Positions 11,977-23,239 of a stretch of DNA of 64,000 nt are shown here, one piece after another (position 1 is the stretch's first letter; each line of letters begins with the position of its first letter). The stretch is from contig PYST01000131.1 in the NCBI GenBank assembly GCA_003049485.1, positions 35,184 to 99,183 on the forward strand, in the 5' to 3' direction. The notes under the pieces were generated by a model. It was not told the DNA's origin, searched no databases, and saw only the letters and a list, made by a program, of their open reading frames with translations. Source of the DNA: Ophioceras dolichostomum (taxonomy: Eukaryota; Ascomycota; Sordariomycetes; Magnaporthales; Ophioceraceae). Made by a program: the position numbers and the translations under genes.

Positions 11977-12573
11977 GAAACGTGTACGAATGGAGAAAAG
12001 TGAATAACAGCTTACCCAGCCTGCTCGAACTCCCCGGCGCCCTTGTTCTCGAATCGGAAGTAGAAAGTGACGCCCGTGCTGAAGGGCGTTCCCAGGGTCG
12101 TCGTGTCAACCCAGGTCCCCTCGTATCTGAGCCTGAAAGCGTTCCTCGAGGCGGGGACGCGGTTACAGTTGCCATCGTCAGGGCAGTACTGCCAGTAGAA
12201 AAAATGCAAGCAGGCAACGAATTAGTCAGTCAGTCCCGTTGACATCGTCATAAAATTTCGTTCGACTGTCCGTGGAGGGAGCGAGAGGAGGCAGGGAATC
12301 TGCCCTAATAGATTCGAGTCTGTCTTTTGCCTCTTGGGCTAGATCGTGATGGTGATGATGGAGGGAAGGGTGGTGCGGCCAGTTACTTACGATGACCACC
12401 GAGTAGTCTTCGTCGCAGTTGACAAGATGGACGCCGGCACCGGCCTGTCTCTTGGCCATCGCGACCGCAGCACGGCCGGCACTAGACGACGACTGGGCAG
12501 GGGCGGAAGCGGGAGCGGCCATTGCACCCGAGAGCATGAGGCTGGTGAAGAGGGAGAGCTGAGAGAAGCGCAT
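11627..12573 (-). CDS. Small secreted cysteine-containing protein (161 aa)
   Basis: I read four exons on the minus strand: 12391-12573, 12016-12188, 11745-11853 and 11627-11647. All four junctions have GTAAG donors and AG acceptors with matching phases; the last exon encodes only DDDVVW and the stop. The product starts MRFSQLSLFTSLMLSGAMAA, a clear signal peptide with likely cleavage at AMA/APA. A serine/alanine-rich pro-like segment follows, ending in the dibasic pair KR (residues 41-42), a possible Kex2 site. The mature domain of about 118 residues contains four cysteines (NCDED, YCPDDGNC, KECKS) and an aromatic-rich core (TFYFRFENKG). Size, secretion and cysteines fit an effector-like or cell-wall protein, but I do not recognise the family. 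A TATA box lies upstream at 12739-12744. Confidence 0.75.
11946..11975. repeat. (GA)n microsatellite in an intron
   Basis: About 15 uninterrupted GA dinucleotides lie inside intron 2 (11854-12015) of the small secreted-protein gene. On the transcribed strand this is a CT tract upstream of the exon 3 acceptor. Confidence 0.9.
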
Positions 12574-15300
12574 TGTGGCGGCTGGTTGGTGGACTGAAGA
12601 AAGTTGTGAGAGTGTGTGACTCCTTGAGGCTGGCTGGTGGTTGAGCTGATCCCAAACTGTTCTTGTTTCGTCGGCTGGCTGTTGATGATGGTGAGGAGAT
12701 GAGACTACCATGACCTTGTGCTCTTCCTCCTGGGATACTTTATACTTGGAGGAAAGAGGCATCCAGTGCCATCTCGGGCCATCCAAAATAAACCAACATC
12801 TTCTGGTGCGGCGTGTATGGTGGTGTTTAACTGAGCATCACCCTCATCACTAATTAGATGTTAGTACCATAGCCTCCATTGCCTCTAGGTCATGCTGACT
12901 AGAATGACTTTCATTGTCTTCTCATTGGATCCGTCGCATGAGTCCAGTTCACAGCCAAGGTCAACGGGGGGATATTACTGTTTGGCTTTCCAGGCATCAC
13001 AATAAGTCTCTCCCTATGTTAGGTCCGAAGTGTGAGGCACCGAGACGCTGAGGTTCTTTTGACGCCAAGGGCAGGGCAGGGCAAGTGAGGGCGGGTAGCC
13101 AAGTAAATATTTTTATCTCATGGTTGACCCATCCCACTCGGCGATGATTCCGCATCGTTCGAGAATGGGCATCGCAACGGACGGCCGCCTCCTCCCGCCA
13201 CAAAGAGCACGGGAATATGTAATTATGTAAGGGCCCGGAGTCTTTGATTCTGGGGGAGGGAGAGGCTCTGCGGCTATGTGTGGAGAAATTCGATCCCTTG
13301 CGCCACCCGGCGAGACAGAAGCCGCTTCCATCTTACCGCACCGTTGAGGAGGAGGTGCCATCACTCAGCACCCATGAGAACAGCTCACGCCCAGGTCGAG
13401 GGCGGTCTGAAATGCTCCACAAACCGAAAAGTCTCACGTCATTTCAGCTACATGGACATGAACACTTATGAGTATACGACACTTGAAGCGGTTAGGAAGG
13501 AAATCTTCAGATGAGATAGGGAGAATGTATTGTCGCCGTCGGGCGATTTTTTGAGAGGGTTGATGAATGTGAGCTCTGATGGCATGCGAAGCCACCGATG
13601 AGCTATATCGGTCCCTGCCTAGTAGGTGGTTGTAGGGTAAAGAAATGGAGAGCTGGTAGCGGCAGCAAAGTAGCTGTGAAAACCCACCGGCTAATACTGT
13701 AGTAGTACTGGTATCTACGAGTCTCCGACTGAATGTAGTTTATCACCTGATTCGAAACTGGGTGAGGCCATTACCGCGACCACTCATAGACAACAGCCAC
13801 AACGACAATTCTTACAAAGCGGTGGATGATTCATCCATATCAGCTCATGAAGCTTGGCCAAATTTTATCAGCTTTTCCCGCTTGAGGGCGAGACCCCATC
13901 CTCCCACATTTACGAACCTCGTGTTCCTTTCTTCTTAATTTTTTTTGGAGGGAGTCGAGAGTACGTAGGTACCTGTGAAAACCACCGCCTGGACTGCCTC
14001 ATTTGCTTTGGGTGCACGAGGGGGGGCTCTCTCTTCCATGGGGCATCACACTACCGAGAGAATATAAAAGCATCACAAAGCCCCTACCTTGAGGAGCTCG
14101 GTGCCGAGCAAAGGTCAAGGCTGCTCGCTGTATATGGGTATAATAATCGATATGCCAACACGAGGCGAGCTTTTTGACTTAGCTACGCACGTATGTCCTC
14201 ATCACAACTTCACTAATAGTACCTGTGACTTGTCGAATAAGTGTCCGAGTGAGGCCAATGCCATCCTACCACTTACTGTTGGTTAACGCAGTGCTTTTAT
14301 TCTGTTCGGTGGCTTATCAAAGTCGCACCAGGCTCGACTATATCGCTCTTGGGGCCTTGGGTAGCAAGACACGAGTGAATGCCTTTAGGTGGTCAGCGGT
14401 GGCCAGCGACGATTCGACAAATAGCCATCTGCAAGAAGCTCAGTGGCACGGCTCATCTCTGGACTCTTCTCGCAGGGGGCTGCATGGTACTTTCCCACTC
14501 GTCCGTGCTATCTCCATCTCACCGGTCTCGGCCGGTGAGGACTGAGAAGCACATCGATGTATGTCGGCTCGAGAGGTGGGTGTCATCACCAGCCGTGGTA
14601 TTACCACCCATCTCACAGTTTCGTGTCACGTTCACACCGGTCTCTCGGGTTCGCTGCCATGTTCCTATAGCCACTACTCGAGAACTCTATTGGTGTTAAA
14701 GTCTCCTATTCTTGGTGGAGTAGGATCACTATTAGTAGTATGCGACGTTAAGAATATTGCTAGCATTGCTAGAATCAGCCGCGAAAATCCTGCCGCAGGC
14801 AAGCGGGCTTAATCAGATGCGAAGTTTATTGTGCGTTGTTTTAATTACCTAGATCAGATAGTTACTAGTAGTTTCGCTTTGACCCCCTTCCGCACCTAAG
14901 CATAAAGAGCTATTGAATAGAGTTGGAAGGATCTAACTCCGGGCAGCTGGTGTGGATAGCACAACTCGAAAGCGCCTGACGCAAGTGTGTGTAGACATAC
15001 TAAATAGGTATTCTTCAACTCACAGATGTCTAGTTGCACCGACCAATACGGGAAGCACATACAGGGAAAAGGGCTTATTATGTAGTTGATATTTTCCGGA
15101 GAATATGTTCCAGATTGGAGGGATATATTATATCCGAGTGTTTGAGTGTGAATAGCGGGATTGCAGCGATGATTAGGTCGGTGCGGTGCTAGCGCAAGCC
15201 TGAGGTGCCCATAAAAGACAAGGTCTAGGTTGAACTCAGGACTCATCATCATCAGGGAGCAACCCAATCTGTCTCCCATTTTCCTAGAGCAAAAGACATA
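12574..15300. other. Gene-poor interval, first part
   Basis: No coding region is supported. Open frames are short, lack consistent composition and do not join across plausible introns. The 13600-15100 stretch is locally more AT-rich than the flanking genes and has scattered TAGTAG/CTAGTA motifs. It could hold an eroded mobile element, but no terminal repeat or transposase motif is visible. Confidence 0.4.
12739..12744 (-). promoter_or_regulatory. TATA box of the small secreted-protein gene
   Basis: TATAAA on the minus strand, within GTATAAAGTA, sits about 166 bases upstream of the ATG at 12573. The distance suits a fungal core promoter with a short leader. Well-formed TATA boxes often mark inducible genes. 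Confidence 0.5.
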
Positions 15301-17817
15301 CATTCGTTTACTGAAGGGGCCACTGGCCTAGTGCTTGGTTGCCACCTGTTTTTTTTAGACTGATGCCTGGGCAATGGAGGCTCGCCATCAGGGATGTCGT
15401 TTCTACCCTCCAGGCTCCACATGCTCCAGATACGTGGTCGCGTCCATGATGCGAGATGCACTCATCATTAGTAATGCCGGCGGTGGTGGCGTTGATGCCG
15501 ACCAGACGCTTTCAGCCTTCCACACACAGCTGAACCCCGGGCGGCCGGCCCGGCGGCCACTCTTGCCCGGCACGCCGTCACCGGCAGGTGACTGCAGCGG
15601 CCGCTGCGACTTTCCTGTCGCAGTCACTACTACGCTGGTAAGTACCTAGTTAGCAAGGCAGGAGGAGGCAAGTTTATGATGTTGCTACTCAATGGCATAT
15701 TCCTCAGCAGTAGCGCCTGTAGGCTGCCCTTGGAGTGGTGGGGGATGGGTCCAGGTGGACATCGTCTCCTGCCATTACACTGTAGCTTGCCTGAAGTAGG
15801 CTAGTTGGTAGCCTGCATGTGGGCTGGCGTGTGAAGCTCAGCATTGAAGCCATCACTATGGGCTGCCCGGCATTTCATTCACTAGGTAGGTAGGTATCGT
15901 TCCCACAAATGGCGTCACGGCCTATTCCCATCTGATAGTCCAGGCTTTAGATATCAAGCCCTCGGAAGGAATTTTTAGAAAACAATCTAACTATACTAAT
16001 TGTCGAGTCTTTTTGGTATAGCTTCTCGTGGTGGACAAAAGTCGAGCCCAGAAGAGGCATTGAGGGTTGGTTGCTTGTCGGCGGGGTTCTATTACCGCCT
16101 CGACTACATGTTGTGCTTTTTTTTTTTTTTTTTTTTTTCATCCACCACTTTTTCTATTTCTTTTGCTTTCACCCTCCTCTTTCCCTCTCTGCTCGGGTCT
16201 TACCCAGCCCGCTCCGATGTGCCGATGGTATTAATATTGCATGTCTCCCTCTGGACTTCCAGCGTTGCATATTGGTAGGACGACATGAAGCACACACACA
16301 ACACAGGCCAGCCCGAGGCGCGAATTTCGGTCGCATTGATCAGGCACCACCAACTGGAAGCTCAGCGCCCACGTCACACAGCAGCCGGGGAAGTGATGCC
16401 GGGCATGTTTTATGTGGGCATGGGTAGGCGGGCGCCGGCACGCTTTTTCTCGTGGAAGTGCTGTCCAATGAAACGAAACACCAAGGCTGTTCTAATCTAC
16501 AGCGAAGCCGAAGATCCGCCAGTGACACAAGTGAAGGTCTAGCACACAAGCGGTGTGCTTGTCGATCCCCGAGTAGCGCTGACCGTGGCCTTTTTTTTTA
16601 TTTCTTTTTTTCTTTCTATCGGTGAGTTCTCCTTTTTGGACCAGCTGCCAGCCACCTTGTGAGCCCGGAAAGGCCGGCGCCGGTTCCGTCGGCAGACCGC
16701 CCGCTCGCCCTCCTCTCTTGTAACACTATAGGTACCTGCCCAAGTTTCGAAAGGGAAGTGAAAAAAGTAGATTCTTCTGCCAAGAATAAATCGATTCTCC
16801 TTTGCTTGAATTCAGTTTTCTCGGCATCGGTCGGCTTGGGGTTTGATGTCGATGCGTTGTTTCGTGCAGCGTGTTAGCGCCGGCCAAGCAAACTGGAACT
16901 TGAAGTTCCAAGTTGCCAGAAGCCGTGCTGGCCGCCCCCACCGGCCCACTGTGACGATGGTGGTCGTCGCACTGAGACGCCTGCTGCGAGGTCCCTGTGC
17001 TCCTGGCCTCTTGCCCACAGTAGCGGTCGCCCACGCTGTGGCCCAGCTTATCGTGCGCCGTTAAATGTCGGTGTTATCGCATGAATGTGCAGTCTGGAGC
17101 GATCCAGTGCCAGCGAGCTAGCGAGAGCACGCCGCACTCTCGCCTCACGTACCAAACGACACGGTCTCAGATAGGGAGACGTTTAAAAATATCACCTCTT
17201 CTGTGGTGGCGGTGGTGGAGGTGGTGGTAAGCCGTGCGTGCGTTCTTTTTTTGCTGACCGGTCAATCTTGACCCCAAAGAACCCGTCCTACCGGCATTGG
17301 CGTTGAGGCCGGTCGGCTACGACTATTCCAACTAGAAGACTTTCCAGAAGGATTCCAAATTACTAAAGTGTCCAGTTGGTTTGATAGGACGACAGAGTTT
17401 GGGGTTTTGAGGAAGAATAGAGTTCTCCGAGTCTCTCCTCACAACCTACACCAACAAAGCAGTTGTAAAGTGCGGGGGAATTGGATAACAGGCAGATAGA
17501 GACTGACTGGACTTTATCTGCTGGGGGCGATTGTTCGACTGCCTGCATCCGTCCACCCGCCGCCCGACTTCTTCGAGTCACAACAATCACATCGGGCCGC
17601 CACGGATGGATGGTCGGACCTCCTTGCAGAGCCATAATTTCTGTCAGAATTTTGTTGGCTTCTCGTTCCGAGACCGTGAAAAAGGCGGGCAGACCGCCAG
17701 ACTTCGGCCAGCCGGCAGCTGTCCAGGCAGCCAGGCAGACTTGGGCGAGCAGACTCGGCGATGAGAGTTGATGTATCACATTCATAGCCCCGGCTCTGCC
17801 CCGGCTCTGCATATGCA
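15301..17817. other. Gene-poor interval, second part
   Basis: Unique-looking sequence with a 22-base T run at 16117-16138 and a T-rich stretch near 16590-16610. Short frames such as 15374-15649 and 17481-17771 have no recognisable features. No gene is supported. Confidence 0.4.
16117..16138. repeat. Homopolymer T tract (22 bases)
   Basis: An uninterrupted run of 22 T residues. It could be the poly(A) end of an old retroposed copy on the minus strand, but no flanking target-site duplication or recognisable body was found. Confidence 0.8.
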
Positions 17818-18635
17818 CTTTACAGATCGCTGGAGCGCATCAAAAATGCCACAGGAGAGCCATACTGTCCTTGCCTTAGCTCCCGCGAGACCGGCCGGCC
17901 GGTTGTCTCGACTATCGCTCATACCTGTCGACTCAGTCCCTTGCTGGTCGCCCGCCCAGCAGCCGCCACGACCGTGCATGCTAGCAAGCGCTCGAGAGTC
18001 GACCAGTCCAGACTTCCCCCGCTTTTATCGTTTCTGATTCTCTTTGGTTGGGCGGAGAAGAGGGAGGGGAGGAGAGGGAGGAGGGGGAGGAGGAGGGGAA
18101 GTGAGAGGCGACGCATGCCCTGGATAGGACGAATCGGGCATGGACCGGACCAGCCAAGTCGAGCCAGGTCGGTCAGTCAGCCAGCCAGCCGGCAGAAGCA
18201 GCGAGGGTGGAAAGAATACGTAGTAGGAGGAGGAGGAGGAAGAGGAGGAGAAATGAGGATGACACGAGGCAAAGAAACCGAGGGGGATGGAGACTGGGTC
18301 AGGGAGCGTGATTGATCACACGCAGCAGTAGCCAAACCCGACATGTGCAGCAAAATGCAAGGAAATGGAATCCTCGCGATGCAATTGGGACGGAACGCTT
18401 CCCCGGCCCCGGCGCGGCTCGAGCCGATCATGCCCCGTTGAGCGTCTCGTCTGTTTACTCTTTGCTACCTCTTTCCGCCACGGTGTTGCGAGAAACGCAT
18501 TTTTTGCGAGGAGCCAACGAGAGGGTCAGATACTGGCCCTGCCCCTGCCCCCATCGAACCATCCATCCCAGTCCGTTTAGCTGACTTCGTGCAGGCGTTT
18601 TGCAGACGGGCAGGCAGGGCAGCAGGCAGGCTAGC

Positions 18636-18725
18636 AGCCATCCACCCATCCCATCCCATCCCATCCAGCCAGCAAGCAAGCAACCAGCAGCTTGCAGGCA
18701 GCCCATCCCATCCCACCCATCCGTC
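18636..18725. repeat. Imperfect CCATC-rich simple repeat
   Basis: Clusters of CCCAT/CCATCC pentamers at about 18638-18666 and 18702-18722 are separated by CAGC/CAAG-type repeats. Apparent frames across it encode only Pro/Ser/His-rich sequence, or Gly/Trp/Met-rich sequence on the other strand. Confidence 0.7.
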
Positions 18726-19849
18726 TCTTTCCCAATCCCATCGCGCCCATCGCAGCCATGCCATGCCATGCTATATGTGCTGCTACCCCTCCACATACTA
18801 CACACCCCCCTCTCCCCTTCCCTTTCCCCTCCCATCCCTCCAATTTCTTGCACCTCTCCAGCATTCCCGGCTGGCTGGTGGATAGCTGAACGGAGCACAA
18901 TGGCACAATGGGGCAGCGGTGATGCAGCGGTGATGGACAGGCGGGACTGGGGGTGGGTGAGTGCTGTTATTGCTTGGCCAACTGGCCCTGCAGCGCGGCT
19001 CGAAAGCCGCAGCCCGAGCAGGCGAGCAGGCGCGCACAACGGGCGGACGGCGAAGCAAGGAATATGGGAAACGGGGTCGGGTCGGTGGACTCACTCTGAC
19101 ATTCAACTAGTCGACGTACCTCCCCAGTTGGTGGTGTCCTCCTGTACGGAGCCTAATCCGGCGAAGTGGAGGTGCCTACAGGGCCACAGGCTGGCCCACC
19201 CTTGCACCACCACTGGAGAGGGGTGGGCTCTGGGAGGGGGCATCCGCCGCCTCGGCCACCCCTCTGCCCCAAGTTTTTTGGTATTTGGTGGTGGCCCCAA
19301 GCATCAGCGAGCATCAGCCAGCACCGAGGGCCGTCGTCGCGCCCCCCATCAGAGCCTTAATGGTCTGGTCTGGTCAGCAGAAGTCTTGATCTGGGTCGGT
19401 TTTTTTTTTATCAACCTTTTCATCCCCCTGTTATACCCTATATCCTCTTGTCTGATATGCAAGGATTCGAGCCCGAGGGCTGAGAGTAGGACGGGGGAGA
19501 GAAGAGAGACCAGACTGTTGGAGAAGCGGTGGCCCCCCCTCTTGCCTCCCCCTCCATCCCAGGCCTGAAGCACTCACACGCAAGGCTCTCACATAACACA
19601 ATGCGGGAATCGACTGCACGCATTCGCACGCACTCACTCACACGTACCCGTCATTTTTGACAATCTCTGTCTTCTTTTTTTCCTCCCTCTCGTCTGCGCT
19701 CCTTCAATGGGAGGGTGAGATGAGCGTGGAAGCACGATGAGGTGTACAAAATGCAATAAATAGAACGACTTAAGGAGAGAACAAGACCGTTGGCAGCATC
19801 ACAAGTCATAATTGTGTTACTTTATTTTTCTCTGTCTAGCCCATACGAG

Positions 19850-20010
19850 TCTTTCCCTCTCGCCCTCCTCCCCCTCTCTTCTTTCTCTTTCATTATTCTC
19901 TCTCTTTTTCTCTCTCCTCTTTTCCCCCCCTCCTTCCTTCCTTCCCTTCTTCCCTTCCCCCCTCTATTTTTTATTCTCTTCCCTTCTTCCCTTCTATCAC
20001 TTCACTTAGC
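19850..20010. repeat. Long polypyrimidine (C/T) tract
   Basis: About 160 bases almost entirely C and T on the plus strand. Such mirror-like pyrimidine tracts can adopt unusual structures. No adjacent gene uses it as an obvious leader. Confidence 0.7.
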
Positions 20011-20040
20011 AAATCATTATTTGTCACCGGGATTCATGGG

Positions 20041-20083
20041 CACACACACACATACACACGCGCACACAGACACACACCCACCC
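20041..20083. repeat. (CA)n microsatellite, interrupted
   Basis: CA dinucleotides with a few interruptions (CATACACACGCGCACAC and similar), directly after the polypyrimidine tract. Confidence 0.85.
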
Positions 20084-21403
20084 ATAAAACAGCTCGATAA
20101 AAAGTGGTGTGTTAACTGCAGTTAGGAATTTATTGTCACTTTCATATATTCTTCCTTGGGCTGTTTTCTTTCTTTCTTTCGGTCCAATTATGCATTCCAT
20201 TCTATCCTATTAGGGGTCCACATCCGGGACTTTGCAGTCTACTAGTGACGGCGAGTTTGCTTCCAGGTTACCACTACCACCTACCTAAGGCACTACTACT
20301 ATCCTGCTTTGCTTGCTTGCCTGTCTTCATTCCTGCCGTTACTGCACGACACGTTGCTCACCTGCCAGTCCACCTGCCAGTCAGTCAGTCAGTCTGTGCA
20401 AGCGCTTGCTGCCCAGTTTGCTGGCCTGAACCAGACTTTCACCAAGAGCCGGCATCCGCCGACCGCCAGAACCGCGCGGCCGTCAGGGGCGAAGGCCACC
20501 TGAATACGGTGTTAGACAGCGATTCACTTTGACACACCCCTTATACTGTCCTATTCCTTCATTCCTATCCGTCTGCATTTGTTCCTCTCCTACCTTTGTT
20601 ACCTGCCTTCCCTGTCACCTCCCTCTTCTTGTCTGCCTCTATATAGAGGATAATGAAGTGCCGAATCGAACACCTGCCGGGCACATATGACTGGCGACTG
20701 ACTGCTTCACCAGTATATATGACTGGCGTCTGATTCACCAGAAAATATCATGGTCGTTGTGGCTTTTCCCTCGATGTCCCCTTCTCGCCCAGCGCTGATA
20801 AAATAATCTCGAGGCCGCGTCTCTGCGCTTCGCTTTGTCTCTGCTTCTTTTACCGCCATCGTCCATCTGCACATTTGCTGCGAGAGCGACTGCAGGTACG
20901 TTGGGTAGCGCCTCGGGCTTTTTTGGGCTGTATCCCTGCATTCGTTCAGTGGCGTTCCACCTTCCCCTAAAAGGATACTCCGAGTCCCCCAACGAGGGAA
21001 AAAGAATAAGAACGGCAACAGCAAGAAAGAAAAAAAAAAAGCCTCAAGCCTCTTCGAGACAAGACAAGGCATTTGCCAAGCAGTATTCCAACAGGACAAA
21101 GAAAAAAACAAGATCGACATCGCCAAACCCGCGAGCGGTGCAGGAGGGGAAGGAAAAAAAGGGGTGGGGAACAAAAGGAAGCCCAATCGACGTACTGCAT
21201 CGCGACTACTACTCTCTGCCCACCCAGGCACCCACGACGACAACCACCGTAATCATCGACCGACTCCTCTGACGTCTCCACCAAGACGAGACGGCGAGAT
21301 ATTCTTCAGTCCGAGCCGAGGAAGAAGAACCATCCAACTTCGGCGAAGCTTTCCTCTTTTTTTCGCGAGCGCGGCCGCTAGCCAGCCAGTCATCACCGAA
21401 AGC

Positions 21404-23239
21404 ATGACGGCCCAAGAGGAAATCACACCTGCGGGTGTGGTCCACAAGATGGAAACCACCCAAACACAGCGGCTCTCCCTCTGGAGCCAGACGTCTCCTA
21501 GGGACTATATATCGTACGCGCTCTGCTTTCCCCTCGAGCGCGGCGCCACGGCGCGGCAACGGACGGAGGCCCACCTGAAGGAGTCGGTGAAGCGCCTCTC
21601 GGCGTCCCGGCCCGAGTTCGCGGGCGGCCTGTACCTGTCCCGGGACCCCACCGCGCCGGGCGACCTCGTGTTGGCCCTCGAACCCGGTGGGGAGTGCATC
21701 ATGACGATGTTCGAGGATATATCCGACTGCTTCGGCCAGACGTATGACGAGCTCAAGGCCCAGTCCTTCCCGCCGGCCGCCTTCGCCCACCCGCGCTTCC
21801 AGTTGGGCATCAACCCCAACCCGGCCGACGTAGCCCAACCGACGTCCCCGCCGCAGCACCCGGCGGGGGCCATCGCGCCGACCAAGGCCCTGCACCGCGT
21901 GCCCGTCTCCATCGTGCAGGGCTACTTCATCGACGGCGGGATCATCATCCTCGCGCACCTGCACCACGGGTTCTGCGACGGCGAGTGCATGCGCCTCTTC
22001 ATCACGTGCCTCGCGGGCGCGACGCGCGGGGAGAAGGTCCCCTACCACCCGGACTGGTCGATACAGGAGCCCGACCTCATCTTCGACCACGTCGCGAAGC
22101 TCGAGGCGTCCGACCCGGGAGCCACCGTCGAGGATCTGGCGCGGCGGTGTCCCGAGTACACGTTCCACCCGGGCGAGCTCGTCGGCCCCACGCAGCCCGT
22201 GGTGTGGCCCGGCGGCACGTCCCTCAGCGCCATCCCGACGGCGGCCAAGATTTTCGTGTTCAAGAAGTCCAAGCTCAACGAGTTGCGCGAATACCTCGCC
22301 CCGCGACCCGGCGAGCGGGTCCTCGACCGCGAGACCCGCCACCACTCGCCCGAGGAGGCCCCTACCGAGTACGTCGCGCTCTCGGCTCTGACCTGGTCGC
22401 ACGTCAGCCTCGCACGCTCCACGACGGAGGAGTACCTCGTCAGCGCCCAGCCGCCTCCTGACATCATGACGCCCGCGTCCACGGGGGTCCTCACCGGTCC
22501 CGGCTTCCCTGCCGAGCTCCCACCCTGCCTCAGCAACCACGTGGCCACCCTCATGAGCCCCGTGAACTGGAAGACGCGTGTGCCGCGGGGCAAGTCCGAC
22601 GAGGTCAAGAAGAAGTTCGAGGGGTACTTCGGCAATGCCACGGTCAAATGCCTGACGCGCGTGCCCTTCCTCTGGCCGATCCAGGCCGCGGGCGGGCCCG
22701 TCAACGTGTCGTTCGCGCGCGAGGCCATGGACCCGAGCTACTCGATCGAGCCGGACCATGCGATGCGGCTCCTGGCGGCCGAGATCCGCGACAGCCTCGC
22801 GGCCACTGAGGCGGACTACGTCGCGGACCGCACGCGGCTGTACACGCGGCTGGCGGACCCGCGGAACCTGGGGCTGGCCACCGACCCGCGCGTGTCGCAC
22901 GACATGCAGTTCAACACGTGGCGGCCGTTCGGGGCCGACGACGATTGGTGCGTCGCGGGCTTCCCTGATACTGATGCCGATGCCGATGGCAGCGCCGATG
23001 CCGCTGCCTCTGCCTCGGCCTCAGGAAAGACACCGCTAAAGCCGCCACATATCCTCAAGCCCGACGCGGTCCGCAAGGCATTTGTGAAGGGCAAGATCGA
23101 CTTCCTCAACATGCTCATCATGCCCGGCCAGAGGGACAGCGAGGACGTCGAGCTGCTAGCTTGCATGCCGGCGGATTCGCTCGAGAGGCTTTGCAAGAAC
23201 CAGAGGTGGATGCAGTGGGTTGATAGGGTCATTGGTTGA
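21404..23239 (+). CDS. HHxxxDG acyltransferase, trichothecene 3-O-acetyltransferase-like
   Basis: A single uninterrupted frame of 611 aa. The motif HHGFCDG at residues 187-193 is the catalytic HxxxD signature of the fungal/plant BAHD-type transferase family (PF02458). These enzymes move an acyl group from acyl-CoA to a hydroxyl or amine of a small molecule. An N-terminal beta-rich region (SQTSPRDYISYALCFPLE), a central region with a long insertion, and a C-terminal WRPFGADDDW segment in the position of the family's DFGWG motif follow in order. The protein is about 100 residues longer than usual. The extra length includes an Asp/Ala/Ser low-complexity loop near residue 525-545. Substrate cannot be predicted; TRI101-like proteins acetylate trichothecenes, but no other biosynthetic gene is next to it. 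The frame stays open 80 codons upstream, but that sequence is leader-like. Composition is strongly GC-rich with C/G third positions. Confidence 0.85.
   Translation: MTAQEEITPAGVVHKMETTQTQRLSLWSQTSPRDYISYALCFPLERGATARQRTEAHLKESVKRLSASRPEFAGGLYLSRDPTAPGDLVLALEPGGECIMTMFEDISDCFGQTYDELKAQSFPPAAFAHPRFQLGINPNPADVAQPTSPPQHPAGAIAPTKALHRVPVSIVQGYFIDGGIIILAHLHHGFCDGECMRLFITCLAGATRGEKVPYHPDWSIQEPDLIFDHVAKLEASDPGATVEDLARRCPEYTFHPGELVGPTQPVVWPGGTSLSAIPTAAKIFVFKKSKLNELREYLAPRPGERVLDRETRHHSPEEAPTEYVALSALTWSHVSLARSTTEEYLVSAQPPPDIMTPASTGVLTGPGFPAELPPCLSNHVATLMSPVNWKTRVPRGKSDEVKKKFEGYFGNATVKCLTRVPFLWPIQAAGGPVNVSFAREAMDPSYSIEPDHAMRLLAAEIRDSLAATEADYVADRTRLYTRLADPRNLGLATDPRVSHDMQFNTWRPFGADDDWCVAGFPDTDADADGSADAAASASASGKTPLKPPHILKPDAVRKAFVKGKIDFLNMLIMPGQRDSEDVELLACMPADSLERLCKNQRWMQWVDRVIG

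Larger units (their letters stand above)
17818..21403. other. Gene-poor interval, third part, dense in simple sequence
   Basis: A succession of low-complexity blocks: purine-rich (about 18040-18110 and 18220-18290), CCATCC-type repeats (about 18600-18870), a CT-rich tract (19850-20010) and a CA repeat (20041-20083). The last ~250 bases before 21404 are presumably the leader of the acyltransferase gene. No gene is supported elsewhere. Confidence 0.45.

Noticed and set aside
21164..21403. In-frame N-terminal extension of the acyltransferase
   Set aside because: Arg/Ser-rich, low complexity and unlike the family start; treated as leader.
21209..22900. 563-codon minus-strand frame under the acyltransferase
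   Set aside because: Arg/Gly/Val-rich composition typical of antisense to GC-rich coding DNA; the plus strand carries the HHxxxDG motif.
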